Assembly (NCBI GenBank): GCA_036374175.1
Contig: DASUUH010000025.1
Coordinates: 12,673 to 76,672 of the forward strand
Source: JASLBX01 sp036374175
Lineage (GTDB): Bacteria > Actinomycetota > Actinomycetes > Jiangellales > Jiangellaceae
Direction of reading: 5' to 3'
Length of the DNA stretch: 64,000 nucleotides
The notes below the pieces were generated by a model, which made no database searches, was not told the DNA's origin, and was given only the letters and a program-made list of their open reading frames with translations. A program made the position numbers and the translations under genes. This document shows positions 7,582-15,676 of this stretch, in pieces (the first letter of the stretch is position 1; the number at the start of each line of letters is the position of its first letter).

Positions 7582-8277
7582 GTGACTGCCCAGAGCCACC
7601 ACACCAGCCAGGCGCTTGAGACGCCGACCATCCGTAACGACCTGGCGTTCGACAACGGCGCGATAAGCCGTTTCAACGCCTGGTTCTTCACCGCATTCGC
7701 GCCCTATCTGAATCACGTCGCCCGCGTACACAAGCAGGCGGCATTCGACGGCCTCGGCCCCGGACCGGTGCTCGAGATAGGGGCCGGCACGGGAGCGAAC
7801 TTCGGCTACCTACCCCGCGGCACCCACCTGTACGCCGTCGAGCCGAACCTGCGCATGCATGCGCGGCTGAAGCGCCGGGCGGCGGCGGCGGGCATATCAC
7901 TCACCCTTCTCGGCACCGGTGCAGAAGCCATTCCGCTACCGGACGAGTCCGTCGACGAGGTGATCTGTTCGCTCGTTTTGTGCACGGTGCCGGATCCTGC
8001 GCGCGTACTGGCCGAGGTGCGGCGAGTGCTTCGCTCGGGTGGCGAGCTCAGGTTCGCCGAGCACGTGGCCGCTCCCCTGGGCAGCTTTCGCCACCGCATC
8101 CAGCGTGCGCTGCGGCGGCCGTGGGGATACGTCTTCGAGGGGTGCAACCCGGCACGGAACACGCCGGAGACCGTTGCGTCGGCCGGGTTCCAAACGGTTC
8201 AGGTCGAACGGCGCAAACTCCGCCACTCGGTGTTCTGGCCGGTCAACACCGCCGCGTGGGGCATCGCGGTCAAGTAA
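7582..8277 (+). CDS. Class I SAM-dependent methyltransferase
   Basis: A 231-residue methyltransferase of the small-molecule type. Motif I VLEIGAGTGANFGYLP lies near residues 50-65, the acidic ribose-binding residue in LYAVEPN follows, and motif post-I LPDESVDEVICSLVLCTVPDP and FAEHVAAP complete the fold. The GTG at 7582 has CACGAGG 11 bases upstream; the open frame extends further 5' but overlaps the preceding gene. The gene starts 38 bases after the hydrolase-glycosyltransferase stop and is probably the last gene of that operon. It converges on ilvD with 3 bases between stops. Its substrate is unknown. Confidence 0.9.
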   Translation: MTAQSHHTSQALETPTIRNDLAFDNGAISRFNAWFFTAFAPYLNHVARVHKQAAFDGLGPGPVLEIGAGTGANFGYLPRGTHLYAVEPNLRMHARLKRRAAAAGISLTLLGTGAEAIPLPDESVDEVICSLVLCTVPDPARVLAEVRRVLRSGGELRFAEHVAAPLGSFRHRIQRALRRPWGYVFEGCNPARNTPETVASAGFQTVQVERRKLRHSVFWPVNTAAWGIAVK

Positions 8278-8280
8278 CAG

Positions 8281-9978
8281 TCAGTCGCAGACGGCGCCGC
8301 GGGCGGCCGAACCGACGAGCTTGGCGTACTTGGCCAGCACTCCACGCTCGTGCTTCGGCCGCGGTGCCTGCCAGGCCTGAGCGCGCTCGTCCAACTCGTC
8401 CTTGTCGACCAGCAGGTCGAGAGTGCGAGCCGTGACGTCGAGCCTGATCCGGTCACCGTCCTGGACGAGCGCAATCGGGCCCCCGTCTACGGCCTCAGGT
8501 GCGACGTGACCCACACACAGGCCTGTCGTGCCGCCGGAGAACCGTCCGTCGGTCACCAGCAGGACGTGCTTGCCCAGCCCGGCGCCCTTGATCGCGCCGG
8601 TGACGGCCAGCATCTCGCGCATGCCGGGACCGCCCTTCGGGCCCTCGTAGCGGATGATGACCGCATCGCCGGCCACGATCGTGCCGTTCTCCACCGCGTC
8701 CATGGCGGCCTGTTCGCCGTCGAACACTCGCGCGATGCCCTCGATGACCGTTTCGTCGAAGCCGGCCGTCTTCACGACGGCACCCTCCGGTGCCAGCGAA
8801 CCGTGCAGGATGGTCAACCCGCCGGTGGCGTGGATGGGGTTGGAGATGGCGCGGATGATCTTGCCGTCCGGATCGGGCGGGGATATGTCGGCGAGGTTCT
8901 CGGCGACCGACTTGCCGGTGACGGTCAACGCGTCGCCATGCAGCACACCCGCGTCCAGCAGGGCGCGCATGACGACCGGCACTCCCCCGATGCGGTCGAC
9001 GTCGGTCATCACGTACTGGCCGAAGGGCTTGACGTCGGCCAGGTGCGGGACGCGGTCGCCGATCCGGTTGAAGTCGTCCAGGGTGAGGTCGACGTCGGCC
9101 TCGTGGGCGATGGCCATCAGGTGCAGCACGGCGTTTGTGGACCCGCCGAGCGCCATCACCACTGCGATGGCGTTCTCGAATGCCTCACGGGTCAGGATGT
9201 CGCGGGTGGTGATGCCCTGCCGGAGTAGTTCGACGACCGCCATCCCGGACCGCCGGGCGATGCCGTCGCGGCGCCGGTCGACGGCAGGCGGCGCCGCGCT
9301 ACCGGGCAGCGCCATGCCGAGCGCCTCGGCGGCCGAGGCCATCGTGTTTGCGGTGAACATGCCACCGCACGCACCCTCGCCAGGACAGATGGCCCGCTCG
9401 ATCTCGTCGACCTCAGCACGGGTGATCAATCCGCGGGCGCACGCACCGACCGCCTCGAACGCGTCGATGATCGTCACTTCTCGGTCGCCCACCCGACCCG
9501 GCAGGATGGAGCCGGCGTAGACGAACACGGCCGCGATGTCGAGGCGGGCAGCGGCCATCAGCATGGCGGGTTCGGACTTGTCGCAGCCGGCCAAAAGGAC
9601 GCCGCCATCGAGCCGCTCGGCACCGAAGACGGTCTCGACCGAGTCGGCGATGACCTCCCGCGACACCAGCGAGTAGTGCATGCCTTCGTGGCCCATCGAG
9701 ATGCCGTCGGACACCGAGATCGTGCCGAACTCGAGAGGGTAACCGCCCGCGGCGTGCACGCCCTCCTTGGCGGCTTTGGCGAGCCGATCGAGGGGCAGGT
9801 TGCACGGTGTGATCTCGTTCCACGACGAGCCGACACCGATCTGGGGCTTCTCCCAGTCGTCGTCGGTCATGCCGACGGCGCGGAGCATTCCGCGAGCGGC
9901 GGCGCGCTCGAGTCCGTCGGTGACCGCCCGAGAATGCGGCTTGATGTCTGGCTTGCCGTCGATGGTGCGTCCGGTCAT
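8281..9978 (-). CDS. ilvD: Dihydroxy-acid dehydratase IlvD
   Basis: Fe-S enzyme that dehydrates the dihydroxy acids made by IlvC to the 2-oxo acid precursors of valine, isoleucine and leucine. The 565-residue product keeps the three cluster cysteines: WNEITPCN, LLAGCDKSEP and GEGACGGMFTANTM. The phosphate-like loop LGGSTNAVLHL and the C-terminal GRFSGGTTGLCVGHVAPEA are also present. I chose the ATG at 9978, giving MTGRTIDGKPD; an upstream ATG would add only nine residues. It is separated from ilvBNC by the TetR cassette on the opposite strand, so it must be transcribed independently. Confidence 0.97.
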   Translation of the reverse strand: MTGRTIDGKPDIKPHSRAVTDGLERAAARGMLRAVGMTDDDWEKPQIGVGSSWNEITPCNLPLDRLAKAAKEGVHAAGGYPLEFGTISVSDGISMGHEGMHYSLVSREVIADSVETVFGAERLDGGVLLAGCDKSEPAMLMAAARLDIAAVFVYAGSILPGRVGDREVTIIDAFEAVGACARGLITRAEVDEIERAICPGEGACGGMFTANTMASAAEALGMALPGSAAPPAVDRRRDGIARRSGMAVVELLRQGITTRDILTREAFENAIAVVMALGGSTNAVLHLMAIAHEADVDLTLDDFNRIGDRVPHLADVKPFGQYVMTDVDRIGGVPVVMRALLDAGVLHGDALTVTGKSVAENLADISPPDPDGKIIRAISNPIHATGGLTILHGSLAPEGAVVKTAGFDETVIEGIARVFDGEQAAMDAVENGTIVAGDAVIIRYEGPKGGPGMREMLAVTGAIKGAGLGKHVLLVTDGRFSGGTTGLCVGHVAPEAVDGGPIALVQDGDRIRLDVTARTLDLLVDKDELDERAQAWQAPRPKHERGVLAKYAKLVGSAARGAVCD

Positions 9979-10038
9979 AGCGTCACACGCTAGACCTCGT
10001 GCCATCGGCGTGAGACGCGACGTCCATGATCTGGGATA

Positions 10039-10323
10039 TCAGCCGCCCGACACGGCGGGGATTACCTGCACCTGGGCATCGTCGGCGAGTTCGGTGTCCT
10101 GACCACCCAGATCGCGGACGTTCGTGTCGCCCACGAAGACGTTCACGTGCGGGCGCAGCACGCCGGTTTCGTCCCTGATCCGCCGCTCAATGCCGGGCCA
10201 ACTCACAGCCATGGCAGCAAGCAGATCGCGGACGGTGGCCGCTTCGGCCAGCTCGAGTTCGATCGCACGCTCGCCGCCGGCCAGTTCACGAAGCGCGCCG
10301 GGCAGCCGGACGGTCACTCTCAC
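10039..10323 (-). CDS. MoaD/ThiS-family ubiquitin-like protein
   Basis: A 94-residue beta-grasp protein ending in Gly-Gly, the feature used by MoaD, ThiS and CysO for adenylation and thiocarboxylation. The N-terminal strand reads VRVTVRLPGALRELAGG and the central block has PHVNVFVGDTNVRDL. The GTG start overlaps the stop of the upstream BNR-repeat gene in a GTGA arrangement, so the two are translationally coupled. No MoaE, ThiG or E1-like partner is nearby, so whether it carries sulfur for cofactor or amino-acid synthesis is unknown. Confidence 0.88.
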   Translation of the reverse strand: MRVTVRLPGALRELAGGERAIELELAEAATVRDLLAAMAVSWPGIERRIRDETGVLRPHVNVFVGDTNVRDLGGQDTELADDAQVQVIPAVSGG

Positions 10324-11405
10324 GGCAGCGACGCCGCCCGCAGGCACAACACGTCGGGCAGGTGGCGCGCCACCTCGATCCACGATTCACCGCCGTCCGG
10401 GCTGGCGAACACCGAACCGTCGCGACCGCCCAGGTACAACCCCGGCGAGTCCGCGACGTCGTCGGACGTGAATGCGTCACGCATCACGGCCGCGAAGTAA
10501 CTGTCCGGTAGGCCGGCGGACGTGCGTGTCCAAGACCTGCCGCCGTCGGCCGTGCGCCACACCTGCAGCGCGTTGTCCGGCGGGAACCGGTGGCCGTCGG
10601 CCACCAGCGGCACCACCCAGGCCGTGTTCGATGCGCCCGGATGCGTGACGACGGGGAATCCGAAATCGCTCGGCAGGCCCTCCGCGATCGACGACCAACT
10701 CTTCCCGCCGTCGTCGGATCGGTAAACGCCGTGGTGGTTCTGCGCAAACAGCCGCTCGGGCTCAAGGGGATCACGAGCCACCTTGTGCACACACTGACCG
10801 TATTCAGGCCAGGGGTCGGGCAGGAAGTACGCCTTGATGCCGGTGTTCGACGGGTTCCACGACTCGCCACGGTCGCCACTGACGTAGACGCCGCCCGTCG
10901 ACATCGCCACGAGGATCCGCTCGTCGTCGACCGGGTGCGGCAGCACGGTATGGACCGCCTGCCCGCCGAAGCCGGGCTCCCAGGTCGGTCGGTGCGGGTG
11001 ATCCCACAGCCCGCGCACGAGCGAGAACGTCTCGCCGCCGTCGGTCGAACGCCACAATGCCGACGGCTCCGACCCGGCCCACACCACACCAGAACGCTCG
11101 GCGGCGTCGGGCCGGAGCTGCCAGATCGCGGCCACTGCGGCATCTTCCCCCTCCGGAAACTTCACCGCGCCGGCCTCCGGCTCAGACCACGTGACCCCAA
11201 GGTCGTCCGAGTGGAGCACCCCCGGGCCCCAGTGCCAGCTCTTGGTACCGACGAGCAAGCGGACGCGGCCGCCGCGGGTGTCAATGGCGCACGACGGCAC
11301 CTCCTGCATCAGGAAATGCGGCCCGTCGAGCTGCCAGGACCGCCGGTCGTCGCTGCGGGCCAGCCACATGCCCTTACGTGTGCCGATCGCGAGAAGAACC
11401 GTCAT
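10320..11405 (-). CDS. BNR/Asp-box repeat beta-propeller protein (sialidase-like fold)
   Basis: A 361-residue protein made of repeated Asp-box motifs: SDDLGVTW, STDGGETF, SGDRGESW, SDDGGKSW, TADGGRSW and SPDGGESW, spaced through the protein as in six-bladed propellers. It starts MTVLLAIGTRKGMWLA without a signal peptide and is probably cytosolic. Classical sialidase catalytic residues were not recognised, so an enzyme activity should not be assumed. Translation is coupled to the ThiS/MoaD-like gene downstream. The ATG at 11405 is preferred over one five codons upstream. Confidence 0.85.
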   Translation of the reverse strand: MTVLLAIGTRKGMWLARSDDRRSWQLDGPHFLMQEVPSCAIDTRGGRVRLLVGTKSWHWGPGVLHSDDLGVTWSEPEAGAVKFPEGEDAAVAAIWQLRPDAAERSGVVWAGSEPSALWRSTDGGETFSLVRGLWDHPHRPTWEPGFGGQAVHTVLPHPVDDERILVAMSTGGVYVSGDRGESWNPSNTGIKAYFLPDPWPEYGQCVHKVARDPLEPERLFAQNHHGVYRSDDGGKSWSSIAEGLPSDFGFPVVTHPGASNTAWVVPLVADGHRFPPDNALQVWRTADGGRSWTRTSAGLPDSYFAAVMRDAFTSDDVADSPGLYLGGRDGSVFASPDGGESWIEVARHLPDVLCLRAASLP

Positions 11406-11498
11406 GGCGGCAGTGTGCACCCAGCCACCGACACGCGCGAGCCTTTCCTCGGGAGATGGAGATGGAAGCCGCCGCAGGAAGGCGCCGGAAAGCCGCGG

Positions 11499-12653
11499 CT
11501 AGAAGAAGTCGAGCATGAAAGCAGTCCCCGCGAAGGCGGCATCAAGCAGGCCGTCCGCACCCTGATCGCCACCGCTGGCCAGACCGGCCCGCCGCAGCGT
11601 GGACACGCGTATCCCGGCGAACAGCGCGGCGATCCCGTTGGCCGTCAACTCCAGCCCGCCGCCGCTGCCCGGTACGAGCTGCCCCCGGCCGTCCTTGACC
11701 TGTACCACCCACGCTCCAGAGTTGTCCGGCAGCAGCAGGTCGGTGATGGTCATGGACACTTCGACGTCCACACCCCTGGGGAATCCGCGGGCCGCGACGG
11801 CCGCAGGCGCGTCCACCAGCCGGAGCATCCACCAGCGGTCCTTGTCCGCCGTCACGGCAAGGTCCCTGGTCAACAACGGCACTGGGTCGTCGGGCGGGAC
11901 GCACGCCCGAATCGTCCGCGCCACCGACGCCCCCGATCCCACCAGGGCCCACAACGAGCGGACGGTCTCCTCCGACCCGCCGACAAGCACGTCGATGGCG
12001 AGCGCGTCCGAGCCATCCCACCGGTACGCCAGGAAGCCGTCGTCGGCGAGATAGGCGAACGTCTCGTCCTCGCCGAGCCACTCGGCGACATCACCGGCCG
12101 GCCACTCGATCGGTCCGCAGTCCCGGTGCTTAGCGTGCAGTCGCGCAACGGTCGCCATGACCGGGTCCACGTCGTCCTGGCCTACCCGCCGCACGGGCAC
12201 CGGGGGCACCGCTGCGATCGTCCGTACGGCTTCACCCGGCACGGTGACGAAATGCTGCCGCCCGGCCAGCTCCCAGCCGACTGCCCGGTACGGCGGCACC
12301 GTCGCGGGGAAGAGGGCCGACAGCGGATAGCGATGCTCCACGGCCCGGCCGAGCACCCTGATCGTGAGCTCACGCCCGACGCCCCGCCCCCGATACTCCG
12401 GCGCCACGACCACACCACCGATGCCGGCCATCGGCATCGACTCGCCGTGCCACCACTGCCGGAATGCGGTTATCCGCGCCGTCGCCACCAGCCGGCCGCC
12501 GTCATACGCCCCGAGCAGCCTTCCCTCACCGATCGCTCGCTCCTGCATAGCCCGCCACTGCTCAGCGGACGACGCCGACAGCGGCCCAAACGATCGAGTT
12601 CGTACGTCCAGCGCAGCGTCAAGGTCGTCGACGGCGCAGTCTCGGATTTCCAC
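11499..12653 (-). CDS. Eis-like GNAT N-acetyltransferase
   Basis: The 384-residue length and tripartite layout match the Eis family (enhanced intracellular survival; multi-site aminoglycoside and amine acetyltransferases). Residues 1-140 form the first GNAT domain with the acetyl-CoA motif VVVAPEYRGRGVGREL. Residues about 150-280 form the second, degenerate GNAT domain. The last hundred residues form an SCP2-like domain. The chain ends in two phenylalanines (FMLDFF); in Eis the terminal carboxylate takes part in catalysis, so this ending is consistent. Resistance function is not shown by the sequence. Confidence 0.88.
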   Translation of the reverse strand: MEIRDCAVDDLDAALDVRTRSFGPLSASSAEQWRAMQERAIGEGRLLGAYDGGRLVATARITAFRQWWHGESMPMAGIGGVVVAPEYRGRGVGRELTIRVLGRAVEHRYPLSALFPATVPPYRAVGWELAGRQHFVTVPGEAVRTIAAVPPVPVRRVGQDDVDPVMATVARLHAKHRDCGPIEWPAGDVAEWLGEDETFAYLADDGFLAYRWDGSDALAIDVLVGGSEETVRSLWALVGSGASVARTIRACVPPDDPVPLLTRDLAVTADKDRWWMLRLVDAPAAVAARGFPRGVDVEVSMTITDLLLPDNSGAWVVQVKDGRGQLVPGSGGGLELTANGIAALFAGIRVSTLRRAGLASGGDQGADGLLDAAFAGTAFMLDFF

Positions 12654-12685
12654 ACCCGCGACTGTAGGCCACCCGGCGCCCGACT

Positions 12686-12753
12686 CGCGTTGATCACGGG
12701 CGGATGGTGCCTTCCAGACGCGCGGAAGGGGTCATCTGCCCATGATCAACGCG
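12686..12753. repeat. Imperfect inverted repeat with 30-nt arms between two minus-strand genes
   Basis: Arms at 12686-12715 and 12724-12753 pair at about 25 of 30 positions around an 8-base loop. The ends read CGCGTTGATCACGGG and CCCATGATCAACGCG. The element includes the stop codon of the dehydrogenase gene (12746-12748) and lies 32 bases upstream of the acetyltransferase start. No T-run follows. Its GATCA core and size resemble the element at 926-1020, suggesting a dispersed palindromic family. Confidence 0.75.
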
Positions 12754-13666
12754 GGGAGGGTGTGGCTACGACGTTGGCCAGCGGCTCGCCGGAGGCGAAC
12801 CGTTCGAGCTGGGCCCGCAGCAGCCGCCGCGCCCGCGGCTCGAACGCGGTCGAACTGCCGCCGACGTGCGGCGAGATGAGCAGCCCAGGCGCGGTCCACA
12901 GTGGATGGCCGGGCGGCGGAGGTTCGGGTTCAGTCACGTCGACAGCAGCCCGCAGCCGGCCCGCCGACAGCTCGTCCAGCAGCGCATCGGTGTCGACCAC
13001 TCCCCCGCGCGCGACGTTCACCAGCAGGGCGCCGTCACGCATCGCGGCGAGGAACGTCGCGTCCGCCAAATGCCGCGTCGCGTCGTTCAGTGGCACGGTC
13101 AGGATGACGACGTCGGCTCGGCCTAGGAGTGACGGCAGCGCGTCAAACCCGGCCACCCCGTCGCGAGCCGTGCGAGCCACCCGCAACACGTCGCACTCGA
13201 ACGGCTGCAACCGGCGCTCGACCGCCGCGCCCACCGCGCCGTACCCCACGATGAGCACGGTCTTGTCGGCCAGCGCGTCGTACATCCCGAAGACCCACTC
13301 CTGGCGGTCCTGGGCGCGCACGAACTCCGGAATCCGCCGCAACGACGCCAAGGTCAACGCGACGGCCAGCTCGGCGGTGCTGGCGTCATGCACCCCACGC
13401 GCGTTGCAGAGCATCACGCCGGCCGGCAGGTACGGCAGCACGTGCTCGTATCCCGCGGTGAGGGTCTGGACGACGTGCAGCTCCGGCATCCGGCGGATCA
13501 CCTCGCCGGTGATTCGCGCGAACGTATACGGCATGACGTAAAGCTCGACGCGATCCAGCACGTCCGGATCAGGCTCGCCGTCGGCGTCCCAATACCGGAC
13601 GTCCAGCTCGTCGGGTAATGGGGCTAGGTCGCGGAAAGGCTGGAGGACGGTTCGTCGGTCGGCCAC
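12746..13666 (-). CDS. D-isomer-specific 2-hydroxyacid dehydrogenase
   Basis: A 306-residue NAD(P)-dependent oxidoreductase. The NAD-binding glycine motif VLIVGYGAVGAAVERRL lies near residue 135. The catalytic triad is present: Arg in NVARGGVVDTDAL, Glu in DVTEPEPPPPGHPLW, and His in SPHVGGSS. The substrate-binding part has LTAGYEHVLPYL. The family includes hydroxypyruvate/glyoxylate reductases and phosphoglycerate dehydrogenases; the short length without an ACT domain argues against SerA. The end overlaps the inverted repeat at 12686-12753. The gene converges with nothing and is followed by the acetyltransferase gene. Confidence 0.93.
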   Translation of the reverse strand: MADRRTVLQPFRDLAPLPDELDVRYWDADGEPDPDVLDRVELYVMPYTFARITGEVIRRMPELHVVQTLTAGYEHVLPYLPAGVMLCNARGVHDASTAELAVALTLASLRRIPEFVRAQDRQEWVFGMYDALADKTVLIVGYGAVGAAVERRLQPFECDVLRVARTARDGVAGFDALPSLLGRADVVILTVPLNDATRHLADATFLAAMRDGALLVNVARGGVVDTDALLDELSAGRLRAAVDVTEPEPPPPGHPLWTAPGLLISPHVGGSSTAFEPRARRLLRAQLERFASGEPLANVVATPSPR

Positions 13667-15609
13667 GAGTCCGAACCTATCGCCCTCGCCCGGCGGCGCC
13701 GCTTGGTCGCGACTCGCAGCGGCCAGAACAATGCAAGACCGGCGGCGACTTCGCCCACCACGACCGCACCGATCAGCTGCGCCTGGTCGACGTCGGCGAG
13801 GACGGCGTTCGACTCGGCCTGGGCCCGCTCGACCTCGCCGGAAGCCAGATCACTCGCTGCGCCGGCAAGTCGCTCGTCCGCTTCGAGGCCGATCAGCCCG
13901 ATCTCGGTCAAGGCGCCGGCAACGCCGGCCGGACGCTCCTGGGCGTCCGCCGCCACCTTCGCGACGTCGACATAACGCTCGGCCTCGGCCAGAGCGTCGG
14001 TGATCGGCCGGGCACTGGCATACGCCTCCTCCAACGCGGGCAGGGCGGCCACGTCGAAACTCGTCAGAACCTCGACGACCTCGTCGCGCAGTGCCAGCAC
14101 CCGCTCGGAGGCGTCGACCAGCTCGCTCACGTCGTCGAACTGCCAGTAAGTCATCGCCTCGCGCAGTTCGTACGGCGCACCCCACCCGGCCGAGGCGGCG
14201 ACGAACTGGTCGTAGACCTCTCGTGCGTCCGCACGCTCCACCAGCAGTTCGGCATCGTCCTTGTCGATGACGTACGTCTCGTACAGTTCGCCGGCACCGC
14301 TCGAGCCGCCAAGTACTTCGAACAGATCCAGGGTGCGCTGCCAATCGATGACGCCCCGCACGATCTCCGGCTCGGTGTTGCCGACATACGGGATCGTGGA
14401 GTCAAAGCCGCCGGCCAGAGCCCGCTGGAAGGCTTCTCGTCCGATCTCGTCGTAGATTTCGGAGATCACCCACCACGATGCCGGGTAGGCGTACTCGTCC
14501 TCCTCCGGCGCCTCCCGGACCACCTCCTCCCACGTGGCCAGGGGCAACGCGTGTTTGTGGTCGGTGGAGATCTCCTCGGCTCGCTGAAAGTCGCGGTCCA
14601 GCCGTTCCAGGGCCAAGTTCGAGTACAGCTCGGCGAGCCCCTCACCGAACCATCGCTCGCGGCCGAACTCGTAGTTGAACCACGCATGTGCCAACTCGTG
14701 CAGCATGACCTGCGCGTCGAGGGCGTCGCCGACCTCGACGACGTCGGAGCTGGAGTCGTACCAGCCGCCGAATCCGAACGCGTGCGGCACTCCGGACTCC
14801 ATGATCTCGAGCTCGTCCTCCACCGGCCACGGGCGTCCGAGGAGGTACTCCAGCTCTGGGATCCCGGTGCTGACGATCTCGGATGTGAACTCTGCCCACT
14901 CGTCGTCGCCCGGCCAGTACTTCAGCACGGCGGTGTGGTCGCCGACCTCGACCTCCCGCTGTTCGAGAAGCGAACCGTCGCGGGCAGCCACGATCGCCCA
15001 CCACTCCTCCGGTTCATCGATTCCGGTGGCGGTGTAGACGCGGGTGTCGCCCTCCTTGCGGGAGTTCAGTTCCGCGCCGCCGATATGCACGTCCTCGTAC
15101 GAGTCTGGGACGACGATCGTCACGTCGGCGTAGCCGCGATCGCCGTACGGAATCACCAGGAACGTCGCGGTCGCCGGCATAACCCTGGTCCAGCCGTCCG
15201 ACCGCGGCTTGAGGTTGGGCAGGTCATAGGTGACTTCGAGATCCTGCGGCCGGCCGTACCGCAATACCGGCGACAGCCGAACGGTGATCATCTGCCACTG
15301 CGGATCCTCGGTGGACTCCGAGCCGGTCGACAGCGTCCCGCCCCCGACCCGCCGCGCCACGACGTTCGTCGCTTCTACGGGCGCGGGAATGCCGATCTCG
15401 TCGAAGTAGTAGTAGGTCAGGCCCCGGTCAGGGGTGAGGTTGGTGAGCTCGACCTCAAGCGTCACCCGTACGCGCTCGTCTTCCGGCTGCACGTCGTATG
15501 TGACCGAAGCCTCGACCCGAATACCCTCCTCGGGCTCGGCGCCGGCCGGCACCGCACTCCCAGCGACAATCAGGAACGCAGCTACCAGACCAACAAAAAC
15601 GGCACGCAC
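13624..15609 (-). CDS. Exported M1-like (gluzincin) zinc metallopeptidase with C-terminal membrane anchor
   Basis: A 661-residue secreted protein. The GTG start gives a short signal peptide (AVFVGLVAAFLIVAGSAVPAGA). A beta-rich N-terminal part of about 280 residues precedes HELAHAW and, 18 residues after the second zinc histidine, GLAELYS: the HExxH-x18-E zinc site of M1-type peptidases. A helical region follows, then a transmembrane segment (IGAVVVGEVAAGLALFW) and a basic cytosolic tail. The GAMEN exopeptidase motif of aminopeptidase N was not seen, so the specificity is open. A promoter at 15618-15646 places the transcription start on the GTG itself. Confidence 0.8.
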   Translation of the reverse strand: MRAVFVGLVAAFLIVAGSAVPAGAEPEEGIRVEASVTYDVQPEDERVRVTLEVELTNLTPDRGLTYYYFDEIGIPAPVEATNVVARRVGGGTLSTGSESTEDPQWQMITVRLSPVLRYGRPQDLEVTYDLPNLKPRSDGWTRVMPATATFLVIPYGDRGYADVTIVVPDSYEDVHIGGAELNSRKEGDTRVYTATGIDEPEEWWAIVAARDGSLLEQREVEVGDHTAVLKYWPGDDEWAEFTSEIVSTGIPELEYLLGRPWPVEDELEIMESGVPHAFGFGGWYDSSSDVVEVGDALDAQVMLHELAHAWFNYEFGRERWFGEGLAELYSNLALERLDRDFQRAEEISTDHKHALPLATWEEVVREAPEEDEYAYPASWWVISEIYDEIGREAFQRALAGGFDSTIPYVGNTEPEIVRGVIDWQRTLDLFEVLGGSSGAGELYETYVIDKDDAELLVERADAREVYDQFVAASAGWGAPYELREAMTYWQFDDVSELVDASERVLALRDEVVEVLTSFDVAALPALEEAYASARPITDALAEAERYVDVAKVAADAQERPAGVAGALTEIGLIGLEADERLAGAASDLASGEVERAQAESNAVLADVDQAQLIGAVVVGEVAAGLALFWPLRVATKRRRRARAIGSDSWPTDEPSSSLSAT

Positions 15610-15617
15610 AGCCGTGA

Positions 15618-15646
15618 AAAGTACGGTACTGAGCCTTAACTGACAA
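15618..15646 (-). promoter_or_regulatory. Promoter giving a leaderless transcript of the metallopeptidase gene
   Basis: On the minus strand TTGTCA (15646-15641) and TACTTT (15623-15618) are separated by 17 bases. Eight bases after the -10 box comes the GTG at 15609, so transcription would begin at or next to the start codon. This agrees with the absence of any ribosome-binding sequence before that GTG. On the opposite strand a weaker CTGACA-17-TACGTG (15640-15668) also lies 8 bases before the ATG of the divergent gene. Confidence 0.6.
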
Positions 15647-15676
15647 CCTTTTCGTCCGAATCTACGTGCAACGATT

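Noticed and set aside
10590..13541. Open frame of 983 codons on the plus strand
   Set aside because: It runs antisense to the BNR, Eis-like and dehydrogenase genes, all with clear family motifs; its translation is Arg/Pro/His-rich with no motif, typical of GC-rich shadow frames.
13618..15639. Open frame of 673 codons on the plus strand
   Set aside because: Antisense to the metallopeptidase, which has a signal peptide, zinc motif and promoter; the plus-strand translation shows no domain.
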